Below, piece by piece: positions 40,928 through 48,908 of a stretch of 64,000 bases of DNA. The position numbers and the translations under genes are program-made. Every line of letters begins with the position of its first letter. The stretch's first letter is position 1. Under the pieces are notes generated by a model that was given only the letters and a program-made list of their open reading frames with translations, ran no database searches and was not told where the DNA came from. Source of the DNA: Sulfurimonas sp. HSL3-1 (GTDB lineage Bacteria > Campylobacterota > Campylobacteria > Campylobacterales > Sulfurimonadaceae); assembly GCF_039645995.1 (NCBI RefSeq), contig NZ_CP147920.1:62001-126000 (forward strand), read 5' to 3'.

Positions 40928-41575
40928 ATGAAACAGTACGAGACCTATAAATGCAGCGTTTGCGGGAATGAAGTGGAAGTACAGCATGTCGGCGGGGGCA
41001 CCCTGACCTGCTGCGGCGAGGAGATGGCGTGTGTCACCGATAACCTGACGGCCGTCAACCTGATGAAGGCCTATGCCGGGGAGTCGATGGCGCGCAACAA
41101 GTATGACCTCTTTGCCGACATCGCCCGCGATGAAGGGTGGCATGCGATCGAGCGCCATTTCCGCGAAGCGGCGCTCAACGAGATGTGGCATGCCAGGGCC
41201 GAATACAAGGCCTATCACAAGATGATGGAGGGTCAGGAGCTCGAAGCCACCATGAAGAACCTCGAGACGGGGATGGAGGGGGAACACTACGAACATACGG
41301 AGATGTACCCCAACTTCGCCGCGATCGCCGAGGAGGAGGGGCACAAGGCCCTCGCCCGGCTTTTCAACGCCATCGCCAAGGTCGAGGTGGAGCATGAACG
41401 CGAATACGCCGCGCTGAAACAGGCGATGATTGATGACGGCTTTTTTGCGAGCGCGGACGAGGAGATCTGGGTCTGCGAGGTTTGCGGTCACATCCACCGC
41501 GGCAAGAAGCCGCCGAAAGCGTGTCCGCTCTGCGGGGTGCCGCAGGAGTATTTCAAACGTGAACATCTTTACTGA
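40928..41575 (+). CDS. Desulforubrerythrin (peroxide reductase)
   Basis: 215 aa with three modules: an N-terminal desulforedoxin-type Fe(SCys)4 site (Cys9, Cys12, Cys28, Cys29), a ferritin-like diiron four-helix bundle with EXXH motifs (AGESMARNKYDLF, ALNEMWHARAEY, EVEHEREYAALK) and a C-terminal rubredoxin (VCEVCGHIHRG and CPLCGVP). This architecture is known as desulforubrerythrin in Campylobacter. It reduces H2O2 with electrons entering through the rubredoxin-like sites. GAAGGAACAG precedes the ATG. Confidence 0.93.
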   Translation: MKQYETYKCSVCGNEVEVQHVGGGTLTCCGEEMACVTDNLTAVNLMKAYAGESMARNKYDLFADIARDEGWHAIERHFREAALNEMWHARAEYKAYHKMMEGQELEATMKNLETGMEGEHYEHTEMYPNFAAIAEEEGHKALARLFNAIAKVEVEHEREYAALKQAMIDDGFFASADEEIWVCEVCGHIHRGKKPPKACPLCGVPQEYFKREHLY

Positions 41576-41589
41576 AACGGCAAAAACCG

Positions 41590-42462
41590 ATGCGTAATCT
41601 GATGATGCTGATGGCGCTGGCGGTAACGCTCGCGGCGATGGAACCAGTGGTGACGGGCGAATGGCTCGTTAAGCACGCGGGGGATAAAAACCTCGTGATT
41701 GTGGATGTTTCCGCGCCGGAAGCTTATGAAGAGGGGCACATTCCCGGGGCCCGCAATGCGTCTATCGAGCTCTGGCGTCATGGGGTTGGCAAGCACGCCG
41801 AGGTGCGCAGCGCCGCGGAGCTGCAGGCACAGATGCGCCGCCTGGGGATCGGCAGCGATTCCAAAGTCGTCGTCTACTCCCACCACCTCGATAACAAGGA
41901 CCTGCTGCGCGCGACCTACGTGCTCTGGGCGATGGAGTATGCCGGGTTTAAAAAGAGCGCCCTGCTTGACGGCGGCCTTTCCGCCTACACCGCCGCGGGC
42001 GGGAAGCTCTCCGATACGGCGACGGCGGAGGGTTCCGGCGACGTTACCGTCGCGACCGACGCCGGGATGATCGCAACGCTCGATGAGGTGAAAGCCTCCC
42101 GGGGGAAAGTTGCGATGATCGACTCGCGCCCGGCGGTGTTCTACTTCGGGGCCGAGAAGCAGGGGGTGCTGAAGCGCGCCGGGCACATCAGCGGGGCGCA
42201 CAGCTACTTCTGGCGTTACAACGTGACGCCGAACAACCGTCTCAAGCCGAAAGTGGAGCTCTCGGCGATGCTGGAAGAGGGGCTGGGACTTGATAAGGAC
42301 GCACCGCTCATCGTCTACTGCACCGGCGGGCTGGAGGCGTCGATGAACTACTTCGTCGTGCACCGCGTGCTCGGGTTTGCACAGGCGAAACTCTATGATG
42401 CGTCGATGAAAGAGTGGGCCAACCGCGACGACACGCCGATGCGCGTTTTCGTCTGGGAATAA
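41590..42462 (+). CDS. Periplasmic thiosulfate/3-mercaptopyruvate sulfurtransferase
   Basis: 290 aa, a two-domain rhodanese with a signal sequence (MRNLMMLMALAVTLAAM). The N-terminal domain is inactive (VVVYSHHLDNKD in place of a Cys loop). The C-terminal active loop is VYCTGGLEASMNYFVVHR with catalytic Cys in CTGGLEA. VMIDSRPAVFYFGAEKQ and GHISGAHSYFWRYNV match TST/SseA. It follows the desulforubrerythrin gene by 14 nt. The likely role is cyanide/thiosulfate sulfur transfer in the periplasm of a sulfur-active bacterium. Confidence 0.9.
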   Translation: MRNLMMLMALAVTLAAMEPVVTGEWLVKHAGDKNLVIVDVSAPEAYEEGHIPGARNASIELWRHGVGKHAEVRSAAELQAQMRRLGIGSDSKVVVYSHHLDNKDLLRATYVLWAMEYAGFKKSALLDGGLSAYTAAGGKLSDTATAEGSGDVTVATDAGMIATLDEVKASRGKVAMIDSRPAVFYFGAEKQGVLKRAGHISGAHSYFWRYNVTPNNRLKPKVELSAMLEEGLGLDKDAPLIVYCTGGLEASMNYFVVHRVLGFAQAKLYDASMKEWANRDDTPMRVFVWE

Positions 42463-42470
42463 GGGGCCCT

Positions 42471-42499
42471 TTGCATTCGGATGCGGATTGTGTTATACT
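42471..42499 (+). promoter_or_regulatory. Housekeeping promoter of rpsU
   Basis: TTGCAT (42471-42476), a 17-bp spacer and TATACT (42494-42499). The leader of about 30 nt ends in AAAGTAGGTGATGTGA before the ATG at 42535. Confidence 0.8.
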
Positions 42500-42534
42500 T
42501 CGCGTCCAAATTTTAAAGAAAGTAGGTGATGTGA

Positions 42535-42747
42535 ATGCCAGGTATCGTTCTTCGTCAAGATGACAACTTCGATGCTGCGTACCGTCGCTTCAAAAAGCAG
42601 ACTGACCGTAACCTCGTCGTTACGGAAGCGCGTGCTCGCCGTTTCCACGAAACGGAAACCGAGAAGCGTAAAAAAGAGAAAATTGCAGCTCGCAAGAAAA
42701 TGCTCAAACGTCTGTATATGATGCGTCGTTACGAGTCACGCCTCTAA
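42535..42747 (+). CDS. rpsU: 30S ribosomal protein S21
   Basis: 70 aa, basic. [21 protein letters not shown] and a long Lys/Arg helix ending MMRRYESRL are characteristic. S21 sits in the 30S platform near the anti-Shine-Dalgarno region and affects initiation. It has its own strong promoter and an intrinsic terminator, so it is monocistronic. Confidence 0.97.
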   Translation: MPGIVLRQDDNFDAAYRRFKKQTDRNLVVTEARARRFHETETEKRKKEKIAARKKMLKRLYMMRRYESRL

Positions 42748-42752
42748 TCCCG

Positions 42753-42770
42753 AAAGCCTCCGGGCTTTTT
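42753..42770 (+). terminator. Intrinsic terminator of rpsU
   Basis: AAAGCC-tccg-GGCTTT followed by TT, immediately after the stop codon. Confidence 0.75.
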
Positions 42771-42783
42771 GGATACTCCCACA

Positions 42784-43167
42784 ATGAACCTCCTCCTTAT
42801 TGACAAACAGGGCCTTGCCACGTACGCCAGAGAAGAGCTCCTGCACGACCAGTACCACCACCATGTCGATTACGTCTATACCTTCGAGGACTTCAAAGCC
42901 AAGTATGCCGTCGGCAGATACAACATTGTCATCGTCGATTTCGCCCTCGAGGCCGGTGTGGAAGCGCTGAAACTGATGGACACGCTCGACCCGAAGCAGC
43001 GGGTCATCATCCTCAGCGCCAGCGACGACTACAGCGAACACAAAGGGTGCGCCTACTGCGTGGAGCACCACAACCGCCGCCGCCTGAAAGAGCCCGTCAG
43101 TATCGCGGATCTCGCCAATCTCATCAAGAATTTCGACTATACCACCTGCGCCCATTACCACGAGTAG
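42784..43167 (+). CDS. Receiver-like protein of unknown function
   Basis: 127 aa. The pattern MNLLLIDKQGLATYAREELLH, YNIVIVDFALEAG, RVIILSASDDYSE and VSIADLANLIKNF follows the alpha/beta order of a response-regulator receiver, with an Asp at the VIVDFA position and Lys near ERRRLKEP. A Cys-containing CAYCVEHHNR loop is extra. There is no output domain. The ATG is 6 nt after a weak GATACT, so it may be leaderless; no ribosome binding site is visible. Confidence 0.65.
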   Translation: MNLLLIDKQGLATYAREELLHDQYHHHVDYVYTFEDFKAKYAVGRYNIVIVDFALEAGVEALKLMDTLDPKQRVIILSASDDYSEHKGCAYCVEHHNRRRLKEPVSIADLANLIKNFDYTTCAHYHE

Positions 43168-43228
43168 GACACCGCTCTTTTTTAGCTCCCTTCGTTACAA
43201 TTAGGCATCTGATTTTAAGGATCTTACG

Positions 43229-44392
43229 ATGCTGTTTACCGCGCCGTTAAAAAGCAATTCCGTTCGTATCATGCTGCTGGGTTCGGGTGAACTCGGCAAA
43301 GAGGTCGCCATCGAGGCGCAGCGCCTGGGGATCGAGGTGATTGCCGTCGACCGTTACGAAGGCGCACCCGCCCACCTGGTCGCGCACCGCTCCCACGTTG
43401 TGAACATGCAGGACACCGAGGCGGTGCTGGAGCTGATCCGCTCCGAGATGCCCGACTTTATCCTTCCCGAGATCGAGGCGATCAGCATCGATGCGCTGTT
43501 CAAGGCCGAAGCGGAAGGGTTCCATGTCATCCCGAACGCCGAAGCGGTCAACAAAACGATGAACCGCAAGAACATCCGCAAGTTCGCCGCGGAGGAGCTG
43601 GGGCTCAAAACGGGGCCGTACGAGTTCGTCAAAACCCGCGAAGAGCTGGAAGCGGCGGCGGGCCGCCTCGGGTACCCCTGCGTCGTCAAGCCGGTCATGA
43701 GCTCCTCGGGCCACGGCCAGAGCGTCATGAAGAGCGAAGCGGACCTGGACCGCTCCTGGGAGATGGCCAAAGAGGCGCGCGGCGATGCGAGCGAGCTCAT
43801 TGTCGAAGCCTTTATCGCCTTTGACTACGAGATCACGATGCTCACGGCGCGCAACGGGTTCGAGACGGTCTTCTGCGAGCCCATCGGCCATATTCAGCGC
43901 GACGGCGACTACGTCTTCAGCTGGCAGCCGATGCAGATGAGTGACGTGGCCAAGGAGCGGGCACAGGCGATTGCCAAGGCGATTACCGACGGCCTCGGCG
44001 GTCGCGGCATCTTCGGCGTCGAACTCTTTATCCAGGGCGACGAGGTCTACTTCAGCGAAGTGAGTCCGCGCCCGCACGACACGGGCATGGTCACCCTCAT
44101 CACCCAGAGCCAGAGCGAGTTCGCCCTGCACCTGCGCGCCGTCCTCGGTCTGCCGCTGGGCTTCACCTTTTACGGCGGCGGCGCCTCGGCGGCGTACAAG
44201 GCGACGGCGGAATCCTTCGCCCCGGTCGTCGATGTCGACGATACGCTCTTTGATGACAACAGCTATGTGCGCGTCTTCGGCAAGCCCGAGTCGCACCCGG
44301 GCCGCCGCCTCGCCGTCGCCCTGGTCTATGACGAGCCGGAGGCCGCGCTGGCCAAGGCACGGACCATTATCGAGAAAGTAAGCGACCACTGA
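43229..44392 (+). CDS. purT: Formate-dependent phosphoribosylglycinamide formyltransferase
   Basis: 387 aa of the ATP-grasp superfamily. The N-terminus [22 protein letters not shown] and the ATP-grasp core [19 protein letters not shown] are clear. [28 protein letters not shown] then provides the Glu/Asn metal ligands. It makes FGAR from GAR, formate and ATP. TACAAT near 43197 is a possible -10 and AAGGATC precedes the ATG. purN at 59280 is the folate-dependent alternative. Confidence 0.97.
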   Translation: MLFTAPLKSNSVRIMLLGSGELGKEVAIEAQRLGIEVIAVDRYEGAPAHLVAHRSHVVNMQDTEAVLELIRSEMPDFILPEIEAISIDALFKAEAEGFHVIPNAEAVNKTMNRKNIRKFAAEELGLKTGPYEFVKTREELEAAAGRLGYPCVVKPVMSSSGHGQSVMKSEADLDRSWEMAKEARGDASELIVEAFIAFDYEITMLTARNGFETVFCEPIGHIQRDGDYVFSWQPMQMSDVAKERAQAIAKAITDGLGGRGIFGVELFIQGDEVYFSEVSPRPHDTGMVTLITQSQSEFALHLRAVLGLPLGFTFYGGGASAAYKATAESFAPVVDVDDTLFDDNSYVRVFGKPESHPGRRLAVALVYDEPEAALAKARTIIEKVSDH

Positions 44393-45321
44393 TGAAAATC
44401 GTTTTGCTCGATACCCTCACCTTCGGCGAGACGGACCTCGGCGGTTTTAACGCATTCGGCGAGGTCGAAGCCTTCGAGACGACGGCGCCGGAAGAGACGG
44501 CGGAGCGCATCGCAAACGCCGACGTTATCGTCACAAACAAGGTCGTTATCACCGAGGAGATGATGGCCGCGGTCCCGACGCTGAAACTGATCTGCGTGGC
44601 GGCGACGGGGACGAACAACGTCGATATTCCCGCCGCCGAAGCGCGCGGCATCGCCGTCAAAAACGTTGCAGGCTACTCGACCGATTCCGTTATCCAGCAC
44701 ACCTTCTCCATGCTCTTTTACCTCCTGGGCCACAGCCGTTACTACGACAGCTACGTCAAAAACGGCGACTGGGCGCGCAGTGAGGTTTTCACCCATGTCG
44801 GCCGCCCTTTCCACGAGATCAAGGGCAAGACCTGGGGGATCATCGGGCTGGGCGAGATCGGCCGGGGTGTCGCTGCCGTTGCCAAGGCCTTCGGGGCGGA
44901 GGTGCGCTACTACTCCACCTCCGGCAAAAATGCCAACGGCGACTATGAAAAAGTGACCCTGAGCCGCCTGCTCGAGGAGAGCGATATCGTCTCGATCCAC
45001 GCGCCGCTCAACGCCGCGACCCGGGGGCTGATCGGCCACTCCGAGCTGCTCATCATGAAAGACGGGGCGACGCTGCTCAACCTCGGCCGCGGCGGGATCG
45101 TCGACGAGCGCGCCCTCGCGGCCATCATCGACGCCAAACCGCTCTATGTCGGCCTCGACGTCCTTGAAACAGAGCCGATGAGCGCGGGCCATCCGCTGAT
45201 GGAAATAGAGTACAAAGAGCGCCTCTACATCACCCCGCACATCGCCTGGACCTCCGTCGAGGCGCGCGATGCGCTGATCGCCAAGGTCATTGACAACATC
45301 CGCACCTTCGTCGATGCCTGA
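44392..45321 (+). CDS. D-2-hydroxyacid dehydrogenase (NAD-dependent)
   Basis: 309 aa. The NAD site is TWGIIGLGEIGRGVAAVAKAF, with catalytic Arg in NAATRGLIG/NLGRGGIVDERALA and His in LYITPHIAWTS. It resembles hydroxypyruvate/glycerate or lactate dehydrogenases. It overlaps the purT stop by one nt (TGATG arrangement), so the two genes are coupled. The physiological substrate is not clear. Confidence 0.9.
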   Translation: MKIVLLDTLTFGETDLGGFNAFGEVEAFETTAPEETAERIANADVIVTNKVVITEEMMAAVPTLKLICVAATGTNNVDIPAAEARGIAVKNVAGYSTDSVIQHTFSMLFYLLGHSRYYDSYVKNGDWARSEVFTHVGRPFHEIKGKTWGIIGLGEIGRGVAAVAKAFGAEVRYYSTSGKNANGDYEKVTLSRLLEESDIVSIHAPLNAATRGLIGHSELLIMKDGATLLNLGRGGIVDERALAAIIDAKPLYVGLDVLETEPMSAGHPLMEIEYKERLYITPHIAWTSVEARDALIAKVIDNIRTFVDA

Positions 45322-45730
45322 CATTTACGGCCCTTTGGGGTTGTTCCTTTCCGCTTTTCTCGCCGCAACGCTATTCCCTTTCAGTTCCGAAGCTGCCTTC
45401 GCTGCCGCCCTGTCGGCCGGGATGGAGGTTCCGACGGCGCTGACGGCGGCCTCCGCGGGGAACATCCTTGCGATCCTGGTCAACTATCTGCTCGGCTTCT
45501 GGCTCTACGAAAAGAGCCATACGAAACTGGAAGCGAGCAAAACGGGGCGCAAGGCGCTCGCGGTGGGGCACCGCTACGGCTATGCGGCCCTGCTGCTGAG
45601 CTGGCTGCCGATCATCGGGGACCCGCTGACCCTCGTCGCGGGGCTGGTGCGGCTGAACATCGTCTGGTTTACCCTTATTGCCGGGACGCTGCGGGTCGCG
45701 CGCTATTGGCTCATCGCGCAGGCGTTCTAG
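45314..45730 (+). CDS. YqaA-type DedA-like membrane protein
   Basis: 138 aa with three or four helices. FSSEAAFAAALSAG, the short charged loop YEKSHTKLEASKTGRKA and SWLPIIGDPLTLVAGLVRL are typical of the SNARE-associated/VTT (DedA-like) YqaA group, thought to move lipids or act as proton-coupled carriers. The ATG at 45314 overlaps the dehydrogenase stop by 8 nt. Confidence 0.88.
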   Translation: MPDIYGPLGLFLSAFLAATLFPFSSEAAFAAALSAGMEVPTALTAASAGNILAILVNYLLGFWLYEKSHTKLEASKTGRKALAVGHRYGYAALLLSWLPIIGDPLTLVAGLVRLNIVWFTLIAGTLRVARYWLIAQAF

Positions 45731-46290
45731 CGCCGTTTGCGCAGATGCCACCAGGAGTGGATGTCCGTCTCCGGGGCGTCGAGAGTCAGCGTGATGGCGA
45801 TATTTTCTATGGCTTCAAGCATAAGCACTGCCACGGCGACGTAAAAGGGCCAGGAGAGGTCAAAGACGAGCAGGGCGAAGATCCCGAGGCTCATCAGTAT
45901 GGCGGAGAGTTTCGTGATCCAGGTGTGGTAGCTGGCAAACCGTTTGAATTTCAGGATGCTTGCCACGGCGGGCAGGATAAAAACGGCGACGGCCAGGAGA
46001 ATGACGGGGGCCTCGCGCTCGATGCGTTCGGGCCACTGCAGCCAGGCTCCCAGGGTGACGGCCATATAGGTGGCGTAATCGCCGTAGCTGTCGAGCTTCG
46101 CCCCCAGTACGCTTGTCTGGTGGAGCAGGCGGGCCAGGAAGCCGTCGAGGGCATCGGAAACGAGCATAAGCGAGAGGATCGTAAAGAAGGGGACGGCACT
46201 CTCCGCGAGTCCCGAGAGAACGAGAAGCGGGGCACAGGCCAGACGGAAGAGACTGAGAGTGTTGGGGATGGTCCATAGCGGTGTCTTCAT
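45727..46290 (-). CDS. CDP-alcohol phosphatidyltransferase family protein
   Basis: 187 aa with about six helices. The full signature DG-x2-AR-x8-G-x3-D-x3-D is present in DGFLARLLHQTSVLG and AKLDSYGD. Such enzymes make phosphatidylglycerol phosphate or related phospholipids. It is convergent with the YqaA gene, the two stops overlapping. The ATG at 46290 is chosen because a perfect TATAAT ends 7 nt upstream; the ATG at 46299 lies inside this -10 and is unlikely. Confidence 0.88.
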   Translation of the reverse strand: MKTPLWTIPNTLSLFRLACAPLLVLSGLAESAVPFFTILSLMLVSDALDGFLARLLHQTSVLGAKLDSYGDYATYMAVTLGAWLQWPERIEREAPVILLAVAVFILPAVASILKFKRFASYHTWITKLSAILMSLGIFALLVFDLSWPFYVAVAVLMLEAIENIAITLTLDAPETDIHSWWHLRKRR

Positions 46291-46297
46291 GGTTACC

Positions 46298-46303
46298 ATT
46301 ATA
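46298..46303 (-). promoter_or_regulatory. -10 box for a leaderless phosphatidyltransferase mRNA
   Basis: TATAAT on the minus strand ends 7 nt before the ATG at 46290. There is no Shine-Dalgarno sequence. Confidence 0.5.
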
Positions 46304-46353
46304 GTGAAACGGCCGGCAAATATGATACTATGTGAAAAAGCAAGGAGGCGACG

Positions 46354-46701
46354 ATGGCGGACGACCAAAACAAAAATGAAGAGGAGATGCCGCATTTCAT
46401 GCAGCGGCAGTACGGCAAGTCGGCGTCGACGCTGGAGGCGTCCCACGAGGAGCTCTCCGACGTACGCAAGCAGATGATCCGCTTTGCCCTTGAGTTTCCC
46501 ATTCGCGACATCCGTACCTATTCGGGCTACAAGGGAGATCTGCTCGTCGAGATCACGACGGGCAACGATGACATTCTCCCCGAGCTCAAAGCCCATGCGG
46601 AGTCCCTGGGCATGGAAGTCGTCGTCAAAGAGCGGTATGACACCCGCATCCACGAAGTCTTCTGCATCGTACCCGACGAAAATATCTACCGACTAAAGTA
46701 G
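46354..46701 (+). CDS. Small conserved protein of unknown function
   Basis: 115 aa, acidic N-terminus (MADDQNKNEEEMPHFMQRQYG) and an alpha/beta C-terminal half (YKGDLLVEITTGNDDILPEL, HAESLGMEVVVKERYDTRIH). I do not recognise it. AAGGAGG gives a strong start. It is convergent with the thioredoxin gene. Confidence 0.75.
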   Translation: MADDQNKNEEEMPHFMQRQYGKSASTLEASHEELSDVRKQMIRFALEFPIRDIRTYSGYKGDLLVEITTGNDDILPELKAHAESLGMEVVVKERYDTRIHEVFCIVPDENIYRLK

Positions 46702-46702
46702 G

Positions 46703-47056
46703 CTACTTTCCGAACAGCCGGGCCAGGAGCCCTTTCCCCTGCGCTTTCTCGATCATGCGGATATAGCGCGCCGGCGCGGCGGCACCCAGTTCATAATCCT
46801 TTACCATCTTGTCTTTCGCCCCGATGCTGACGCAGAACGGGACGCTGCGGATCTCGTATTTGGCGGCGAGTTTCGGGTTGCGGGTGACATCGACTTTGGC
46901 GATCACCGCTTTGCCCTCAAAATGCTTCTCCAGGGCGGGCAGTTGTGCCAGTACCTGCTGGCAGGGGCCGCAGGTCGGGGAGTAGAAGTCGATAAACAGC
47001 GGTTGGTCCATGTCCGCGACGAATTGCGAGTAGGTGGTATCGGTCAGTTCAAGCAT
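46703..47056 (-). CDS. Thioredoxin family protein
   Basis: 117 aa. The active site CGPC lies in FIDFYSPTCGPCQQVLAQL, the cis-Pro in EIRSVPFCVSIG, and an additional Cys follows the Pro. It has a charged C-terminal extension (AQGKGLLARLFGK). AAAGGAG precedes the ATG at 47056, and the longer open frame upstream runs over the transporter gene. It is likely co-transcribed with the AEC carrier. Confidence 0.92.
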   Translation of the reverse strand: MLELTDTTYSQFVADMDQPLFIDFYSPTCGPCQQVLAQLPALEKHFEGKAVIAKVDVTRNPKLAAKYEIRSVPFCVSIGAKDKMVKDYELGAAAPARYIRMIEKAQGKGLLARLFGK

Positions 47057-47073
47057 AGCTTCTCCTTTGACAG

Positions 47074-47988
47074 TCAGATGGTCAGCCACGGCACGTAGCG
47101 CATGGCGGCGAAGATGATCCCCAGGAAGAGGACGGAGGTGATGAAGACGAGGGCCGTCAATGCCTTGGGGCGGCAGTCGTACAGCGATGCCAGGTTGACG
47201 TTGGCGACGGCGAGGGGCATCAGCATCTCCATGAAGAGGATGCCTTTGACCATTTCGGGCAGGTTCGTCAGCGACAAAATGGCGTAGGTGACGGCGGGGA
47301 CGGCGAGGAACTTCAGGCCGTTCACCCAGCCGATCAGCACGCGGTTGAGTTCGGTGATCTTCGTGTCGTAGAGGTAGATGCCGAACAGCACGAGCTGCAT
47401 CACCATCGACGCGTAGGCACCCATCGTTAGCGTCTCCTCGACCGTCCCGGAGGGGCGGTAGCCGCCGAGGTTCAGGGCGATGGCGACGAGGGCGGCCCAA
47501 AGCACGGGAAGTTTGACGATGTTCAGCAGCGAATCACGTACGCTGAAATTGCCGCGCGAGTAGTAGTAGACGCCGAAGGTGTAGACGAAAAAGACGTTGG
47601 CGAGGTTGATGATGGTCGTATAGGGGACGCTCTCCTCGCCGAAGAGCGCAATGCCCAGCGGGATGCCGAGGTTGCCCGTATTGCCGATCAGCGCGGCGAC
47701 CGTGGCGATGGAACGCTCCTTCACGTCGGCAAAGAGCAGCCGCGAGGCGAACATTGTCACGGCGACGAGGGAGAGGGTGATGCCGATGTAGAGCAGCGGC
47801 GTCTGCAGCAGCGTCGTGTCTATGGGGCGTTTGAGCAGCCCCCACAGCGTCAGAAAAATCTGCAGGAAGTAGACTGAGAGCAGGGTGATGGTGCGCTCGT
47901 CGATCTGCTCTTTGAAACTGCGTTTGGCCAGGTAGCCCACGCCGATAAAGAGGTAGATCCCCAGCACCGAGACGATGGCGGAATTCAT
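47074..47988 (-). CDS. AEC (auxin efflux carrier-like) family permease
   Basis: 304 aa with about ten helices in two inverted halves. Helix-break motifs are LIGNTGNLGIPLGIALFGE and MEMLMPLAVANVNLASLYD. Bacterial members carry malonate, malate or amino-acid-like acids. The ATG at 47988 follows a minus-strand TACAAT by 6 nt, so the transcript is probably leaderless, and its promoter is back to back with that of the DUF3108 gene. Confidence 0.88.
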   Translation of the reverse strand: MNSAIVSVLGIYLFIGVGYLAKRSFKEQIDERTITLLSVYFLQIFLTLWGLLKRPIDTTLLQTPLLYIGITLSLVAVTMFASRLLFADVKERSIATVAALIGNTGNLGIPLGIALFGEESVPYTTIINLANVFFVYTFGVYYYSRGNFSVRDSLLNIVKLPVLWAALVAIALNLGGYRPSGTVEETLTMGAYASMVMQLVLFGIYLYDTKITELNRVLIGWVNGLKFLAVPAVTYAILSLTNLPEMVKGILFMEMLMPLAVANVNLASLYDCRPKALTALVFITSVLFLGIIFAAMRYVPWLTI

Positions 47989-47994
47989 GCCGTG

Positions 47995-48000
47995 ATTGTA
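47995..48000 (-). promoter_or_regulatory. -10 box for leaderless AEC transporter mRNA
   Basis: TACAAT on the minus strand, 6 nt before the ATG at 47988. It is one base away from the opposite-strand TATAAT at 48002. Confidence 0.55.
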
Positions 48001-48001
48001 C

Positions 48002-48007
48002 TATAAT
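48002..48007 (+). promoter_or_regulatory. -10 box for leaderless DUF3108 mRNA
   Basis: Perfect TATAAT, 6 nt (GTGCGT) before the ATG at 48014, divergent from the AEC -10 box. There are only 25 bp between the two start codons, so no leader is possible on either side. Confidence 0.6.
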
Positions 48008-48013
48008 GTGCGT

Positions 48014-48829
48014 ATGAAAAGTCTGCTGTTGCTGTTTGTTTTTTTATCGGCGTTGATGGGTTCGGAGGCGGAGACGACCCGCTACAAGGTGATGCTTTCG
48101 CTCTTCGGGAAGGTCGGGGAGGCGAAGATCACCATCGCCGAGCGCGGGGATGAGTACCGTATGATCGTCGAGGATTACGCTACGGGGCTGGCCGCGGAAA
48201 TCTCCGGGCATGAGCGGGACCGTTTTGTCAGCCGGGGGCGCATTGTAGACGGCCTGTACGTTTCCGATACCTTCGAGCTCTACCAGACGAACGACAAAAC
48301 GACCGAATCCAACGTATATGTTTTCGACCACGAGGCCGAAACCGTGACGCGTTTCCAGGACAAGAACGAGACGGTGACGGAGACGACCTTCGACGCGATG
48401 AGCATGCGCCTGGTGGAGAAGCAGACCCAGAAAATCAAGCGCAAGACAGAGGTCCTCGATTTCTACAGCCCCTATGATGCCCTCTCCGTCGTGCTGAACA
48501 TTCCCTCCTTGCTCAAAGATCGGACGCGGGTGGAGATCAAACCCGTCGGTCTGGCCAAGAAGGAACGCAAAATGTATATCGGCAGACCGGAAGCGTCCGC
48601 CCTGAGTGAACTGCAGGAGACCTTCCATACGCCGACGATCCGGCGGATCGTGCAGCTCGATTCTTTCGAGCTTGAAGACGAGGACGAATACGGCGTTTTG
48701 ATCGGATACAACGCGCAGGGCGGCATCGATGAGGTGGTCACCAAGGAGACCTACTTCCTTATCGGGTTCGGCCGGATCGAAAAGATCGGCGCGTCCCGCC
48801 GCAGCGTTGCGGAAATCTTTGACGAATAG
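48014..48829 (+). CDS. DUF3108 periplasmic protein
   Basis: 271 aa, signal peptide MKSLLLLFVFLSALMGSEA, then beta-rich sequence TTRYKVMLSLFGKVGEAKITI and DFYSPYDALSVVLNIPSLL, which match the DUF3108 family. The function of the family is unknown; it is periplasmic and of about this length. Its start is fixed by the promoter. Confidence 0.8.
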   Translation: MKSLLLLFVFLSALMGSEAETTRYKVMLSLFGKVGEAKITIAERGDEYRMIVEDYATGLAAEISGHERDRFVSRGRIVDGLYVSDTFELYQTNDKTTESNVYVFDHEAETVTRFQDKNETVTETTFDAMSMRLVEKQTQKIKRKTEVLDFYSPYDALSVVLNIPSLLKDRTRVEIKPVGLAKKERKMYIGRPEASALSELQETFHTPTIRRIVQLDSFELEDEDEYGVLIGYNAQGGIDEVVTKETYFLIGFGRIEKIGASRRSVAEIFDE

Positions 48830-48908
48830 GAAAGCGGTTTTCTTTAAATCGGACGCAACGCTTCCTAGGTTATGATGCGCGGTAAATTGCGGCCTTTAAA
48901 GGAGCGGA